Shown here piece by piece: positions 15,001-22,537 of a stretch of DNA of 22,593 bases. Position numbers and translations under genes: made by a program. The notes under the pieces were generated by a model. The model was not told where the DNA came from. It did not search any database and worked only from the letters and a program-made list of their open reading frames with translations. The stretch comes from GCA-003244245 sp052390495 (lineage in GTDB: Bacteria > Actinomycetota > Actinomycetes > Mycobacteriales > Pseudonocardiaceae): the NCBI GenBank assembly GCA_052390495.1, contig JBQTGW010000257.1, positions 1 through 22,593 of the forward strand, in the 5' to 3' direction. Every line of letters begins with the position of its first letter. The stretch's first letter is position 1.

Positions 15001-15597
15001 TCAGGCGACCAGACCTCGCCGGAAACCGTGCGCCACGGCCTGAGCCCGATCCCGCACACCCAGCTTGCGGAACAGCCTGCGGGCGTGGGTCTTCACGGTG
15101 TCCTCGGAGAGGTAGAGCTCACGGCCGATCTGCCCGTTGCTCTTGCCCTGGCTCATCCCCCGCAGCACCTGCAACTCGCGCTCGGTGAGCTGCACTCCGG
15201 GGTCGGACGGCGGACGCGGAGCCGGCACCGACGTACTGGCGAGCGTGTGCGCCAGCGCAGCGACGAGTTCGGGACGTGATGCATCCCAACGCAGGTAGCC
15301 CCGGGCACCCCCAGCGATCGCTGCGGCAATGCTGCCCGCATCGTCTGGCGCACCGAATACGATCACGTTGGCCTGCGGGTGGGCCGAGACCAGCCTGCGG
15401 GTGGCCTCCACACCGGTGGGCACCGCGCGCTGAGTGCCTACCAACACGACGTCCACGGGTTGTCGTGAGTAGCGGGCTAAGAGCTCGTCTCCATGCGCCA
15501 CACAATCGATCCGGGCGACGCCCGGAACGGCCGACATGACGCGAGTGAGTCCCTCACGGACACTTCGCCGGTCATCGCAGATTAGAACCGCGGTCAC
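15001..15597 (-). CDS. LuxR/NarL-type regulator with degenerate receiver domain
   Basis: A 198-residue two-domain regulator. The N-terminal receiver-like domain has the acidic pair Asp8-Asp9 (LICDDRRSVREGL), but the phosphorylation site is replaced: VDVVLVGTQRAVP has Gly54 where Asp is expected, and the conserved Lys near 104 is Arg (GYLRWD). It therefore probably does not work by classical phosphotransfer. The C-terminal LuxR HTH (135-195) is intact: LTERELQVLRGMSQGKSNGQ and LSEDTVKTHARRLFRKLGV. No sensor kinase is adjacent. GTG 15597 has AAAGGAG 7 nt upstream. It has its own terminator and a long upstream gap, so it is a single-gene unit between groEL and sigD, like Rv3415c's position in M. 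tuberculosis. Confidence 0.88.
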   Translation of the reverse strand: MTAVLICDDRRSVREGLTRVMSAVPGVARIDCVAHGDELLARYSRQPVDVVLVGTQRAVPTGVEATRRLVSAHPQANVIVFGAPDDAGSIAAAIAGGARGYLRWDASRPELVAALAHTLASTSVPAPRPPSDPGVQLTERELQVLRGMSQGKSNGQIGRELYLSEDTVKTHARRLFRKLGVRDRAQAVAHGFRRGLVA

Positions 15598-15999
15598 GGG
15601 AGGGCTCCTTTCGTGCAGCCGAGTGATTTCCCCACCTCCCCTATCGGTCGTGCGGGGCTGGACCTTGACACGATCTGATGGAAATTTCGCTAATTACCCG
15701 AACAGGACTACTCCAAACGGCCGTAACCCCCGAACTGGAGCAACGCACACTGTACCGAGTGTAAGCGGATCACGGGAGTACCGAGGCCCCGACACGACGA
15801 ACGAGGGTAGCCGCACGTTCGGCTTCGAGCTCTTAACGATAAGTAACCAACACGACTACTGCGCGTCGATCCACCCTGTTGGCCCAGGTCGACGCGCTTC
15901 CAGCACGAAGGGTCCCCGGTACATCGTCCAACGATGTACCGGGGACCCTTCATCCGAGCGCCATCCTCGTGTCAGGACACCGCTATGCGTGCTGTCCGC
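15598..15999. other. 402-bp intergenic region between groEL and the LuxR regulator
   Basis: No gene is supported in either strand. It contains a perfect 20-bp hairpin (15908-15950) behind groEL and a small inverted repeat ACACT-N6-AGTGT (15747-15762), which may belong to the regulator's promoter. It is locally AT-richer around 15680-15710. In M. tuberculosis the whiB3 gene occupies this position; no Cys pattern of a WhiB protein is found here. Confidence 0.6.
15908..15950. terminator. Perfect 20-bp hairpin downstream of groEL
   Basis: The two arms (15908-15927 and 15931-15950) pair without mismatch around a 3-nt loop, 50 nt after the groEL stop. No T-run follows on either strand. Actinobacteria often use such tail-less hairpins, so it is a likely groEL terminator; its exceptional length could also serve mRNA protection. 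Confidence 0.7.
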
Positions 16000-17616
16000 C
16001 TACATACCGGGGCCGTGCCCGTGGCCGTGGCCGCCTGCCGGGGCCACCTCCGGCTTGTCCACCACAGCGCTCTCCGTGCTGAGCAGCATCCGGGCGATAG
16101 AAGCGGCGTTGACTATCGCGGAACGGGTCACCTTCACCGGGTCCACGATGCCTGCGGCGACCAGATCACCGTAGATCTGCGCCTCGGCGTCGAAGCCGTG
16201 ACCCCAGTCCAATTCGCGCGCCTTGGCGACCACCACGGCACCCTCAAGGCCCGAGTTGGCCGCGATCCAGTGCAACGGAGCGGCGCTGGCGGTCCGCACG
16301 ATCTCGACCCCGGTGAGCTCGTCGCCGTGCAGGCCAAGATCACCGAGTGAGTTGGCGGCGTGCAGGAGCGCTACACCACCACCTGGCACGATGCCCTCCT
16401 CGACCGCGGCGCGAGTAGCCGCCACCGCGTCCTCGATCCTGGCCTTGCGTTCCTTGAGCTCGGTCTCGGTGGCCGCCCCGACCTTGATCACCGCGACGCC
16501 TCCGACGAGCTTGGCAAGCCGCTCGGCAAGCTTCTCGCGGTCCCAATCGGACTCGGTATCCTCGATCTCGCGTCGCACCTGCGCGGCCCGGTCCGCCACC
16601 TCGGACTGTGCACCACCGCCGTCGACGATGGTGGTGTCGTCCTTGGTCACGACGATGCGCCGGGCTTGGCCGAGCACCTCAAGGCCAGCCTCGGAGAGCG
16701 TGAGGCCGACCTCTGGATTGACCACCTGTGCCCCAGTGACGACGGCAAGGTCCTCCAGGAACGCCTTACGGCGGTCCCCGAAGAACGGCGCCTTCACCGC
16801 GACCACCGAGAGGGTCTTGCGGACGGCATTGACCACCAGGGTGGACAGCGCCTCTCCCTCGATGTCCTCGGCCACGATCAACAACGGCCTGCCTGCCTGG
16901 CCTACCTTCTCCAGCAGCGGTAGCAGCTCCAGGATGGAGGCGATCTTGTCCCGGTGCAGCAGGATGGCAGCGTTCTCCAACACCACCTCCATCCGCTCGG
17001 GATCGGTGACGAAGTAGGGCGAGACATAGCCCTTGTCGAACGCCAGGCCCTCGGTGATCTCCAGCTCAGTGGCCAGTGTCGAGGACTCCTCCACGGTGAT
17101 GACGCCGTCCTCGCCGATCTTGGTCATCGCCTCGCCGACCAGCGCGCCGATCTTCGGATCGCGCGAGGACACCGTGGCGACCTGAGCGATCGACTCCTCC
17201 CCTTGCACCGGGGTTGCCTTGGACTTCAGCACCTCGGCGATCGCATCGGCGGCGGCCGCGATGCCGCGTCCGAGCGCCGTCGGGTTGGCGCCTGCGGCCA
17301 CATTGCGCAGCCCAGCCCGGACCATCGCCTGGGCCAGCACGGTAGCGGTCGTGGTGCCGTCACCGGCCACGTCATTGGTTTTCGTCGCCACGCTCTTGGC
17401 GAGCTGGGCGCCGAGGTTCTCGAAGGGGTCGGTCAGCTCGATTTCCCGCGCGATCGTGACACCGTCAGTGGTGATCGACGGGCCACCGTACTTCTTGTCC
17501 AGCACTACGTGCCTGCCGCGCGGACCGAGCGTGACCTTGACCGCGTCGGCGAGCTGGTCGACGCCGCGCTCGAGCGCCCGCCGCGCGGTCTCGTCGAACG
17601 TGATCTGCTTGGGCAT
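16000..17616 (-). CDS. groEL: Chaperonin GroEL (GroEL1 type)
   Basis: A 538-residue 60-kDa chaperonin that folds proteins in an ATP-driven ring with GroES. MPKQITFDETARRALERGVD opens it; the nucleotide site includes KVTLGPRGRHVVLDKKYG and DVAGDGTTTATVLAQ with Asp86; EEGIVPGGGVALLHAA is conserved near the C-terminus. The C-terminus is GGHGHGHGPGM, His-rich, as in GroEL1 of actinobacteria; the Gly-Met tail is on GroEL2 paralogues elsewhere. GAGGAAGG precedes the ATG. It follows groES by 117 nt, with a hairpin between them. Heat-shock control by HrcA is expected through the CIRCE site upstream of groES. A second groEL copy is likely elsewhere in the genome but is not seen here. Confidence 0.97.
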   Translation of the reverse strand: MPKQITFDETARRALERGVDQLADAVKVTLGPRGRHVVLDKKYGGPSITTDGVTIAREIELTDPFENLGAQLAKSVATKTNDVAGDGTTTATVLAQAMVRAGLRNVAAGANPTALGRGIAAAADAIAEVLKSKATPVQGEESIAQVATVSSRDPKIGALVGEAMTKIGEDGVITVEESSTLATELEITEGLAFDKGYVSPYFVTDPERMEVVLENAAILLHRDKIASILELLPLLEKVGQAGRPLLIVAEDIEGEALSTLVVNAVRKTLSVVAVKAPFFGDRRKAFLEDLAVVTGAQVVNPEVGLTLSEAGLEVLGQARRIVVTKDDTTIVDGGGAQSEVADRAAQVRREIEDTESDWDREKLAERLAKLVGGVAVIKVGAATETELKERKARIEDAVAATRAAVEEGIVPGGGVALLHAANSLGDLGLHGDELTGVEIVRTASAAPLHWIAANSGLEGAVVVAKARELDWGHGFDAEAQIYGDLVAAGIVDPVKVTRSAIVNAASIARMLLSTESAVVDKPEVAPAGGHGHGHGPGM

Positions 17617-17673
17617 TTCCTGCCTTCCTCACGTATGAACCAGGAGCCTCCGGTTGCACCGGGGCCCGAATGT

Positions 17674-17714
17674 GCGACCGTCCCGCGACCCCGATGGGGC
17701 CGGGGGACGGTCGC
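17674..17714 (-). promoter_or_regulatory. Hairpin between groES and groEL
   Basis: An 11-bp perfect stem (17674-17684 with 17704-17714) encloses a 19-nt loop, 19 nt after the groES stop. It may partly terminate transcription or act as an mRNA processing or stability signal that adjusts GroES:GroEL amounts. It has no T-run. Confidence 0.55.
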
Positions 17715-17733
17715 GACGACATAGGTTTAGCCG

Positions 17734-18030
17734 TCAGTTGACGATCGCGAGTACGTCGCGCGCAGAGAGGATCAGATACTCCTCGCCGTTGTGCTTGACC
17801 TCGGTGCCGCCGTACTTGGAATAGATGACGACGTCGCCCACCGATACATCCATCGGGACGCGATTGCCGTTATCGTCGAAACGACCGGGACCCACAGCCA
17901 GGACCTTGCCCTCCTGGGGCTTCTCCTTGGCGGTGTCCGGGATGACAATGCCGGACGCGGTCATCGTCTCAGCCTCACTGGCCTGAACGATGATCTTGTC
18001 TTCGAGCGGCTTGATGTTCACGCTCGCCAC
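17734..18030 (-). CDS. groES: Co-chaperonin GroES
   Basis: A 98-residue co-chaperonin that caps the GroEL ring. NIKPLEDKIIVQASEAETM starts the fold; the mobile loop that binds GroEL is TMTASGIVIPDTAKEKP, and VGDVVIYSKYGGTEVKHNGE and YLILSARDVLAIVN complete it. GTG 18030 (VASVNIKPLED) is chosen over upstream starts because of GGAGG 7 nt before it and the family N-terminus. First gene of groES-groEL, with CIRCE about 105 nt upstream. Confidence 0.96.
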   Translation of the reverse strand: MASVNIKPLEDKIIVQASEAETMTASGIVIPDTAKEKPQEGKVLAVGPGRFDDNGNRVPMDVSVGDVVIYSKYGGTEVKHNGEEYLILSARDVLAIVN

Positions 18031-18132
18031 GGTGTGACCTCCACCTTCCGGGGTCTTCGAAGAGTTGGCAGGTTGTCTGGTGCCGGCTCCTGCCACCCCG
18101 CCGTCGCGGGTGCCGAGGAGGCTGGGCCGTTA

Positions 18133-18159
18133 CTGGCACTCTTGTGACCAGAGTGCTAG
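18133..18159. promoter_or_regulatory. CIRCE operator (HrcA binding site) of groESL
   Basis: CTGGCACTC-N9-GAGTGCTAG fits the CIRCE pattern TTAGCACTC-N9-GAGTGCTAA, with the GCACTC/GAGTGC cores exact. The HrcA repressor binds it until heat shock. A further GAGTGCCA half site lies just upstream (near 18178). Confidence 0.88.
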
Positions 18160-18203
18160 TTGGCAGACTACTGTGCCGAGTGCCAGCGCTCAACCGGGGT
18201 CCT

Positions 18204-18259
18204 CCCCGGCACCTTACTTGCGCCCCGGCACCTTACTTGCGCCCCGGCACCTTCTTGCG
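18204..18259. repeat. Tandem repeat at the 3' end of rimI
   Basis: The 19-nt unit CCCCGGCACCTTACTTGCG occurs twice exactly (18204-18222, 18223-18241) and a third time with one base missing (18242-18259). The rimI stop codon lies in the second copy, so the duplication defines the current C-terminus. It sits where tsaD would normally begin. Confidence 0.85.
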
Positions 18260-18673
18260 CATGGTGAAGGCGTCCGCGCCACTGGGCCGGTAGTAGCGGC
18301 GGCGGGTGGCGATCACCGCGAAGCCCTCGCTGCGGTACAGCGCGATCGCCGCCTCGTTGTCGGTGCGCACCTCGAGGAACACCGTCGCCCCTGCGGCGTG
18401 TCTCAGTAGCGCGCGGAGCAGTGCCCGGCCGATCCCCCGGCCCTGGTGCACGGGGTCCACCGCGAGGGTGTGTATCTCCGCCTCCACGCCGATGCAGGCC
18501 AGCCCGGCATATCCGATCAGCGAATCCCCCTCGCGCGCGGCCACGTAATGGTGGCCCGCGGCGAGCGCCCGCAGGAAGGCGTTGGCGTTCCACGGGTCAT
18601 CGCCTGCGAACAGCACCCGCTCCAGTTCGGCGCACCGCGCCACGTCGTCGCGCACCATCGGTCCGATCAGCAC
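18233..18673 (-). CDS. rimI: GNAT acetyltransferase RimI (ribosomal protein S18 type)
   Basis: A 146-residue GNAT N-acetyltransferase. RimI acetylates the N-terminal Ala of ribosomal protein S18 and may have wider substrates in actinobacteria. Motif A for acetyl-CoA is VDPVHQGRGIGRALLRALL; FLEVRTDNEAAIALYRSEGF carries the Glu/Asn and Tyr of the active site. GTG 18673 is chosen because AGAGG lies 8 nt upstream and MLIGPMVRDDVARCAELERV is a family start; an in-frame GTG at 18721 falls in repeats. In relatives rimI lies between tsaB and tsaD; both are missing here and each side of rimI has a short tandem repeat. The stop codon lies in one of these repeats. Confidence 0.87.
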   Translation of the reverse strand: MLIGPMVRDDVARCAELERVLFAGDDPWNANAFLRALAAGHHYVAAREGDSLIGYAGLACIGVEAEIHTLAVDPVHQGRGIGRALLRALLRHAAGATVFLEVRTDNEAAIALYRSEGFAVIATRRRYYRPSGADAFTMRKKVPGRK

Positions 18674-18703
18674 ACTCGTACCTCTGCGGCTCGTACCACT
18701 GTG

Positions 18704-18763
18704 ACTCACCTGGGTACTCACGGACTCGCCTGGGTGCTCACGGAATCACCTGGGTGCTCACGC
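18704..18763. repeat. Three 20-bp tandem repeats between rimI and the hydrolase gene
   Basis: Units at 18704-18723, 18724-18743 and 18744-18763 differ by only one to three bases (consensus ACTCACCTGGGTGCTCACGG). The third overlaps the hydrolase stop. On the minus strand each unit contains GTGAGCACCCAGGTG, which looks like a start codon encoding MSTQV. It lies where tsaE and tsaB are expected. Confidence 0.85.
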
Positions 18764-19861
18764 AGCCCCCCGGCTGCCCGGCTGGGCTCCGGTTAATTGG
18801 GACAACAAGTCCAGCAGGTGTTCGTTGACGAGCTCTGGTTGCTCCAGCATCGTCATATGGCCCGAGGCGGGCACCCGAACGAGCTCGACGTCGGGCAGCA
18901 GCGCCGCAATCGCCTCGGAGTGCTCGTACTGCACCAGCAGATCCGACTCGGCACCGATGACCAGCGCCTTGACGTATTGCAGACCGGCCAGGGCCGCGTA
19001 GCGGTTGTGCGCCCCGAGGGTGGGCAGAAAATCGGTCATGACTTCCAACGAGGTGCATCTCATCATGGAGTCCATCAGCTCGACCCGCGCCGGCTCGACC
19101 GCCTCGTGACCGAAGGCGAGGCGGCGGATCAGGCTCCAGATCAGCTGCCTGCCGATGTGGCGGACGTGCTCGACCGCATCGGGCTGCCAGCGGGACAACC
19201 GCGCGGCTGCCAGCATCACTGGGTTGCGCCGGGACAGGAACGGCCGGGGCAGGCCAGAGCGGCCGATGTCCCCGGCGCTGGTATTGAGGAAAGCCACCCC
19301 GCAGATCCGCTCGGCAAAGATCTCCGGATTGTGCTCAGCCAGCGCCATGATCGTCATACCGCCCATGGAATGGCCGACGAGCACGACCCGCCCCTCGGGC
19401 GCGGCCGCGCGGATCACGGCATCCAGGTCTCGGCCGAGTTGCTCGAGGGTGCACGCCTGACGGTGCGAGTGGCCGGAGCGGCCATGGCTACGGTGGTCGT
19501 AGAGCACCTGACGGACCCGGGGCGCCGCACACAGGGCAAAGTCGAGCCGCTGGAAGTGCCAGCACCGCCGATCCAGCGTGTAGCCGTGCACCAGCACAAC
19601 GGTGAACTCGGGTGCTCCACCGTCGGCCGGGTCGACCTCCTCCACCGACAGCGGAACCCCGTCGTCTGCGGTCACGATGTACTCACGGTCGGGCGGCAGC
19701 TCGCCGAGCTCGTATTCGCCGAGTCGCTGGGCCGCGAGGCTGCGCACGTTGGCGATGCGACGGTGGTGGGTGGCCGCGGCCACAGCCACAGCCACGGTGG
19801 CCACGGCAGTTCCCATGAGGCCACGGACCGCCCAGCCGGTGGTCTTCCCGAATGGCCTCAT
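18758..19861 (-). CDS. Alpha/beta hydrolase with N-terminal membrane segment
   Basis: A 367-residue alpha/beta hydrolase. A hydrophobic helix at 9-30 (WAVRGLMGTAVATVAVAVAA) suggests a membrane anchor or signal. The oxyanion HG follows VVLVHGYTLDRRCW, and the triad is Ser165 (VGHSMGGM), Asp307 (GAESDLLV) and His335 (PASGHMTMLE). The substrate is unknown. ATG 19861 overlaps the alr stop (ATGA), indicating translational coupling in the nnrD-alr-hydrolase unit; this gene order is conserved in Pseudonocardiales. The upstream frame from 20002 is a shadow of alr. The C-terminus runs into a 20-bp tandem repeat. Confidence 0.88.
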   Translation of the reverse strand: MRPFGKTTGWAVRGLMGTAVATVAVAVAAATHHRRIANVRSLAAQRLGEYELGELPPDREYIVTADDGVPLSVEEVDPADGGAPEFTVVLVHGYTLDRRCWHFQRLDFALCAAPRVRQVLYDHRSHGRSGHSHRQACTLEQLGRDLDAVIRAAAPEGRVVLVGHSMGGMTIMALAEHNPEIFAERICGVAFLNTSAGDIGRSGLPRPFLSRRNPVMLAAARLSRWQPDAVEHVRHIGRQLIWSLIRRLAFGHEAVEPARVELMDSMMRCTSLEVMTDFLPTLGAHNRYAALAGLQYVKALVIGAESDLLVQYEHSEAIAALLPDVELVRVPASGHMTMLEQPELVNEHLLDLLSQLTGAQPGSRGAA

Positions 19862-21054
19862 GGGGTGACCCGCGCCGTAGCCCCCTGGTGGCTTCCCCCC
19901 GCCGCGGCAAACTCGCGCCTGCCCAGCACCGTGCGGGTCAGCCGGGGCCGCACCATGCCCGCAACCACCTCGTAGTGGATGGTGCCCAGCTTGTGGGCCC
20001 ATTCGGCGGCCGTCGGCGCACCACCTTCACCGGCACCGAAGAAGACCACCTCGTCACCCACAGTGACCAGATCGTCGCCGCAGTCCACCATCACCTGGTC
20101 CATGCATACCCTCCCGACAACCGGGTAGCGGCGCCCACTACACCACACATCGAGCCGACCGGTGAGTGCCCGAGGTACCCCATCGGCGTAGCCAACGGGG
20201 ACCAAGGCCAAAGTAGTCTCCCGCTCGGTGTGCCACACGTGCCCGTAGGAGACACCTTCCCCACGGGGGACGCGTTTGAGCAGCACCATCAGTGAGCGCA
20301 GCGTCATTGCAGGTAGCAGATGATAATCCAGCTCGGGCACCGGTGAAAGTCCGTAGACGGCGATGCCGGGACGCACCATGTCATAGTGCAGATCAGGTCG
20401 GGTCAGCGTCGCCGCGGAGTTCGCCAGATGCCGCAGCGGTCGCAATCCGGCATCCCGAGCTAGCTGGTATGCCTCGTCGAAGTACCGGACCTGCTGCTCG
20501 ATGATCGGGTGCCTGGGATCGTCGGCATGCGCGAGGTGCGACCAGATCGCAACCACCTCGACACCCCGGGTCGCCGCAGCGGCATGCACCAGGCCGGGCC
20601 ACTCGTCGCGATAGACACCACCGCGGGTCAGCCCGGTGTCAACCTTGAGATGCACCCTGGCCGGGCGACTGCTCACCGTGGCGGCCCGCGCGGCGGCCTC
20701 GAGTTGGCCGATGGAGTAGACGCCGAGGTCGACGCCAGCCGCAACCGCCGAGGCAAGGTCCTCTCCCGGGGCGTGCAACCAGGCCAGCACCGGAGCGTCG
20801 ATCCCGGCGTTGCGCAGCGCCAACGCCTCCCCCACACTGCACACCCCCAGCGCATCGGCTCCCGACTGCAACGCCGCGACAGCGACGTCGATCGCGCCGT
20901 GGCCATACCCGTCGGCCTTGACCACCACCATGGTGGCCGCACCCGTTGCGGCGGCGGCTCCGGCGAGGATCCCGACATTGTGCCGGACCGCGTCGAGGTC
21001 GATCACCACCTCGGCTCGGGGGCGCGCCGCAGGCCCCGCAACAGACACCGCCAT
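19858..21054 (-). CDS. alr: Alanine racemase
   Basis: A 398-residue PLP-dependent alanine racemase that makes D-alanine for peptidoglycan. PLP is bound by Lys46 (MVVVKADGYGHG); the second catalytic residue is Tyr270 (EGVSYGHVW). RPGIAVYGLSP, VPVGYADGVPRAL and VGRVCMDQVMVD are also conserved. ATG 21054 follows GGAGG, which lies inside the end of nnrD, so the two genes are tightly packed (4 nt between stop and start). The frame open further upstream has no family similarity. Confidence 0.97.
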   Translation of the reverse strand: MAVSVAGPAARPRAEVVIDLDAVRHNVGILAGAAAATGAATMVVVKADGYGHGAIDVAVAALQSGADALGVCSVGEALALRNAGIDAPVLAWLHAPGEDLASAVAAGVDLGVYSIGQLEAAARAATVSSRPARVHLKVDTGLTRGGVYRDEWPGLVHAAAATRGVEVVAIWSHLAHADDPRHPIIEQQVRYFDEAYQLARDAGLRPLRHLANSAATLTRPDLHYDMVRPGIAVYGLSPVPELDYHLLPAMTLRSLMVLLKRVPRGEGVSYGHVWHTERETTLALVPVGYADGVPRALTGRLDVWCSGRRYPVVGRVCMDQVMVDCGDDLVTVGDEVVFFGAGEGGAPTAAEWAHKLGTIHYEVVAGMVRPRLTRTVLGRREFAAAGGSHQGATARVTP

Positions 21055-21058
21055 CGCG

Positions 21059-22486
21059 TCATCCTCCCGTGCCTGCGATCCTGCGAAGATTACGGATTGC
21101 ATCACTGAGCGTAATCTGTATCGCTGAAGCGGGGGCAGGCGCGTCGTACGCGCAACCGCCCCGGGCCGCGAGTGCGGCCGCAAACTCGTGGACGTGCACC
21201 GCGGCCGCGGCCGCGGTGGCGGGTTCCAGCCCCGCGGCGAGCAACTTGCCGATCACACCGGTGAGGACGTCGCCGGAGCCGGCGGTGGCCGCCCAGGCCG
21301 AGCGGGCCGGGTGCACCAGCACTCGGCCGTCCGGGGCCGCCACGATGGTCGTGTTGCCCTTCAGGACCAGCACGGCGTCGAATCGGGCAGCTGCCCGCCG
21401 GGTGGCGCCGACCCGGTCCGCGCCGGGCACCACGCCAGTGAGCCGCTCGAACTCCCGATCGTGCGGGGTGAGCACCAGGGGGGTGTCCGGGTCCCGGCAA
21501 TCCGCCAGCGCGGGGTGCCGAGCCAGCAGAGTGATCGCGTCGGCATCAGCCACCACCGGTACTCCGGCGGCTAATACATGGGCGAGCACCTGGCGCCCTG
21601 CCACGCCGGTACCCATCCCGGGGCCGACCGCCCAGGCCTGCACCCGACCGGCGTCGGACACCGACCCAGTGGCCACCACCTCCGGCCAGCGGGCACGTAC
21701 CACGTCAGCAGCGGTTCCCGCGAAGCGGACCATGCCCGACGTCGCCAGTACCGCAGCCCCGACGCAGAGCACCGCCGCGCCCGGATAGTCCGCCGAGCCC
21801 GCGGCGATCCCCAGCACACCCTGGCTGTACTTGTCGCTGGCCGGGCCGGGCGTCGGCCACCGCGCGCCGACTTCAGGTGCGGTCAGCATCCGCAGGTCGG
21901 GATCACCCAACTCGGCGGAGAGCCCGATATCCACCAGGTGCACCCGGCCGCAACGCCACGGGGTGAGCAGGTGCACGGGTTTGAGGGCGCCGAAGGTGAC
22001 GGTCTCGGTGGCCGACACCGCGGGGCCCTCGGCGGCCCCGGTGTCCGGGTCCACCCCTGAGGGCGAGTCCACGGCGATAATCGGCGCCCGGATGGCGTTC
22101 ACCAGCCGCGCGGCGTCCGGGCGCAACCCGCCCTTGCCGGACAGCCCGACGATCCCGTCCAGCACGACGTGGGTGTGCTCCGGCAACGTCGTGGCGACCC
22201 GGCCCCCAGCCCGGCACAGCGCGGCAAGACCCGCCGGATGGGCGCGGTCCGGCGAGAGCAGAACGGCGGTGACGGCGACACCCCGGCGGCGCAGCATCGC
22301 CCCGGCCCACAGCGCGTCGCCGCCGTTGTTCCCCGCTCCAACCAGTAGCCCGACGTGCCTGCCGGACACCCCGCCGGTGCCCGCCGCAAGCATCGCAACG
22401 GTCCGAGTGGCCAACCCGAACGCCGCGCGGCGCATCAGGGTGCCCACCGGCACGCGCGCGAGTAAGGCTTCCTCGGCCGCCCGCAC
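21059..22486 (-). CDS. nnrD: Bifunctional NAD(P)H-hydrate epimerase / ADP-dependent dehydratase
   Basis: A repair enzyme for hydrated NADH/NADPH. The N-terminal half is the epimerase (YjeF_N/NnrE), with GLLVGAGNNGGDALWAGA (NNGGD at 53-57) and VDSPSGVDPDTG. The C-terminal half is the dehydratase (carbohydrate-kinase-like), with SDKYSQGVLGIAAGSADYPG, PLVLTPHDREFERL, KGNTTIVA and AGSGDVLTGVIGKLLAAG (from about 402). Length is normal at 475 residues. The start is uncertain: GTG 22486 has no ribosome binding site, while family-like residues WSVQR lie in frame just upstream without a start codon, so the natural 5' end may have been altered by the palindrome upstream. First gene of the nnrD-alr-hydrolase unit. 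Confidence 0.93.
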   Translation of the reverse strand: MRAAEEALLARVPVGTLMRRAAFGLATRTVAMLAAGTGGVSGRHVGLLVGAGNNGGDALWAGAMLRRRGVAVTAVLLSPDRAHPAGLAALCRAGGRVATTLPEHTHVVLDGIVGLSGKGGLRPDAARLVNAIRAPIIAVDSPSGVDPDTGAAEGPAVSATETVTFGALKPVHLLTPWRCGRVHLVDIGLSAELGDPDLRMLTAPEVGARWPTPGPASDKYSQGVLGIAAGSADYPGAAVLCVGAAVLATSGMVRFAGTAADVVRARWPEVVATGSVSDAGRVQAWAVGPGMGTGVAGRQVLAHVLAAGVPVVADADAITLLARHPALADCRDPDTPLVLTPHDREFERLTGVVPGADRVGATRRAAARFDAVLVLKGNTTIVAAPDGRVLVHPARSAWAATAGSGDVLTGVIGKLLAAGLEPATAAAAAVHVHEFAAALAARGGCAYDAPAPASAIQITLSDAIRNLRRIAGTGG

Positions 22487-22537
22487 CCGCTGAACGGACC
22501 AGGCGCTGGCGCCCTGTGTGTGGCGATCGGGGTGTTT

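Noticed and set aside
15536..16174. Plus-strand frame of 212 codons in the groEL-regulator gap, considered as whiB
   Set aside because: It lacks the four-Cys pattern and the helix features of WhiB and overlaps groEL and the regulator; no gene is supported.
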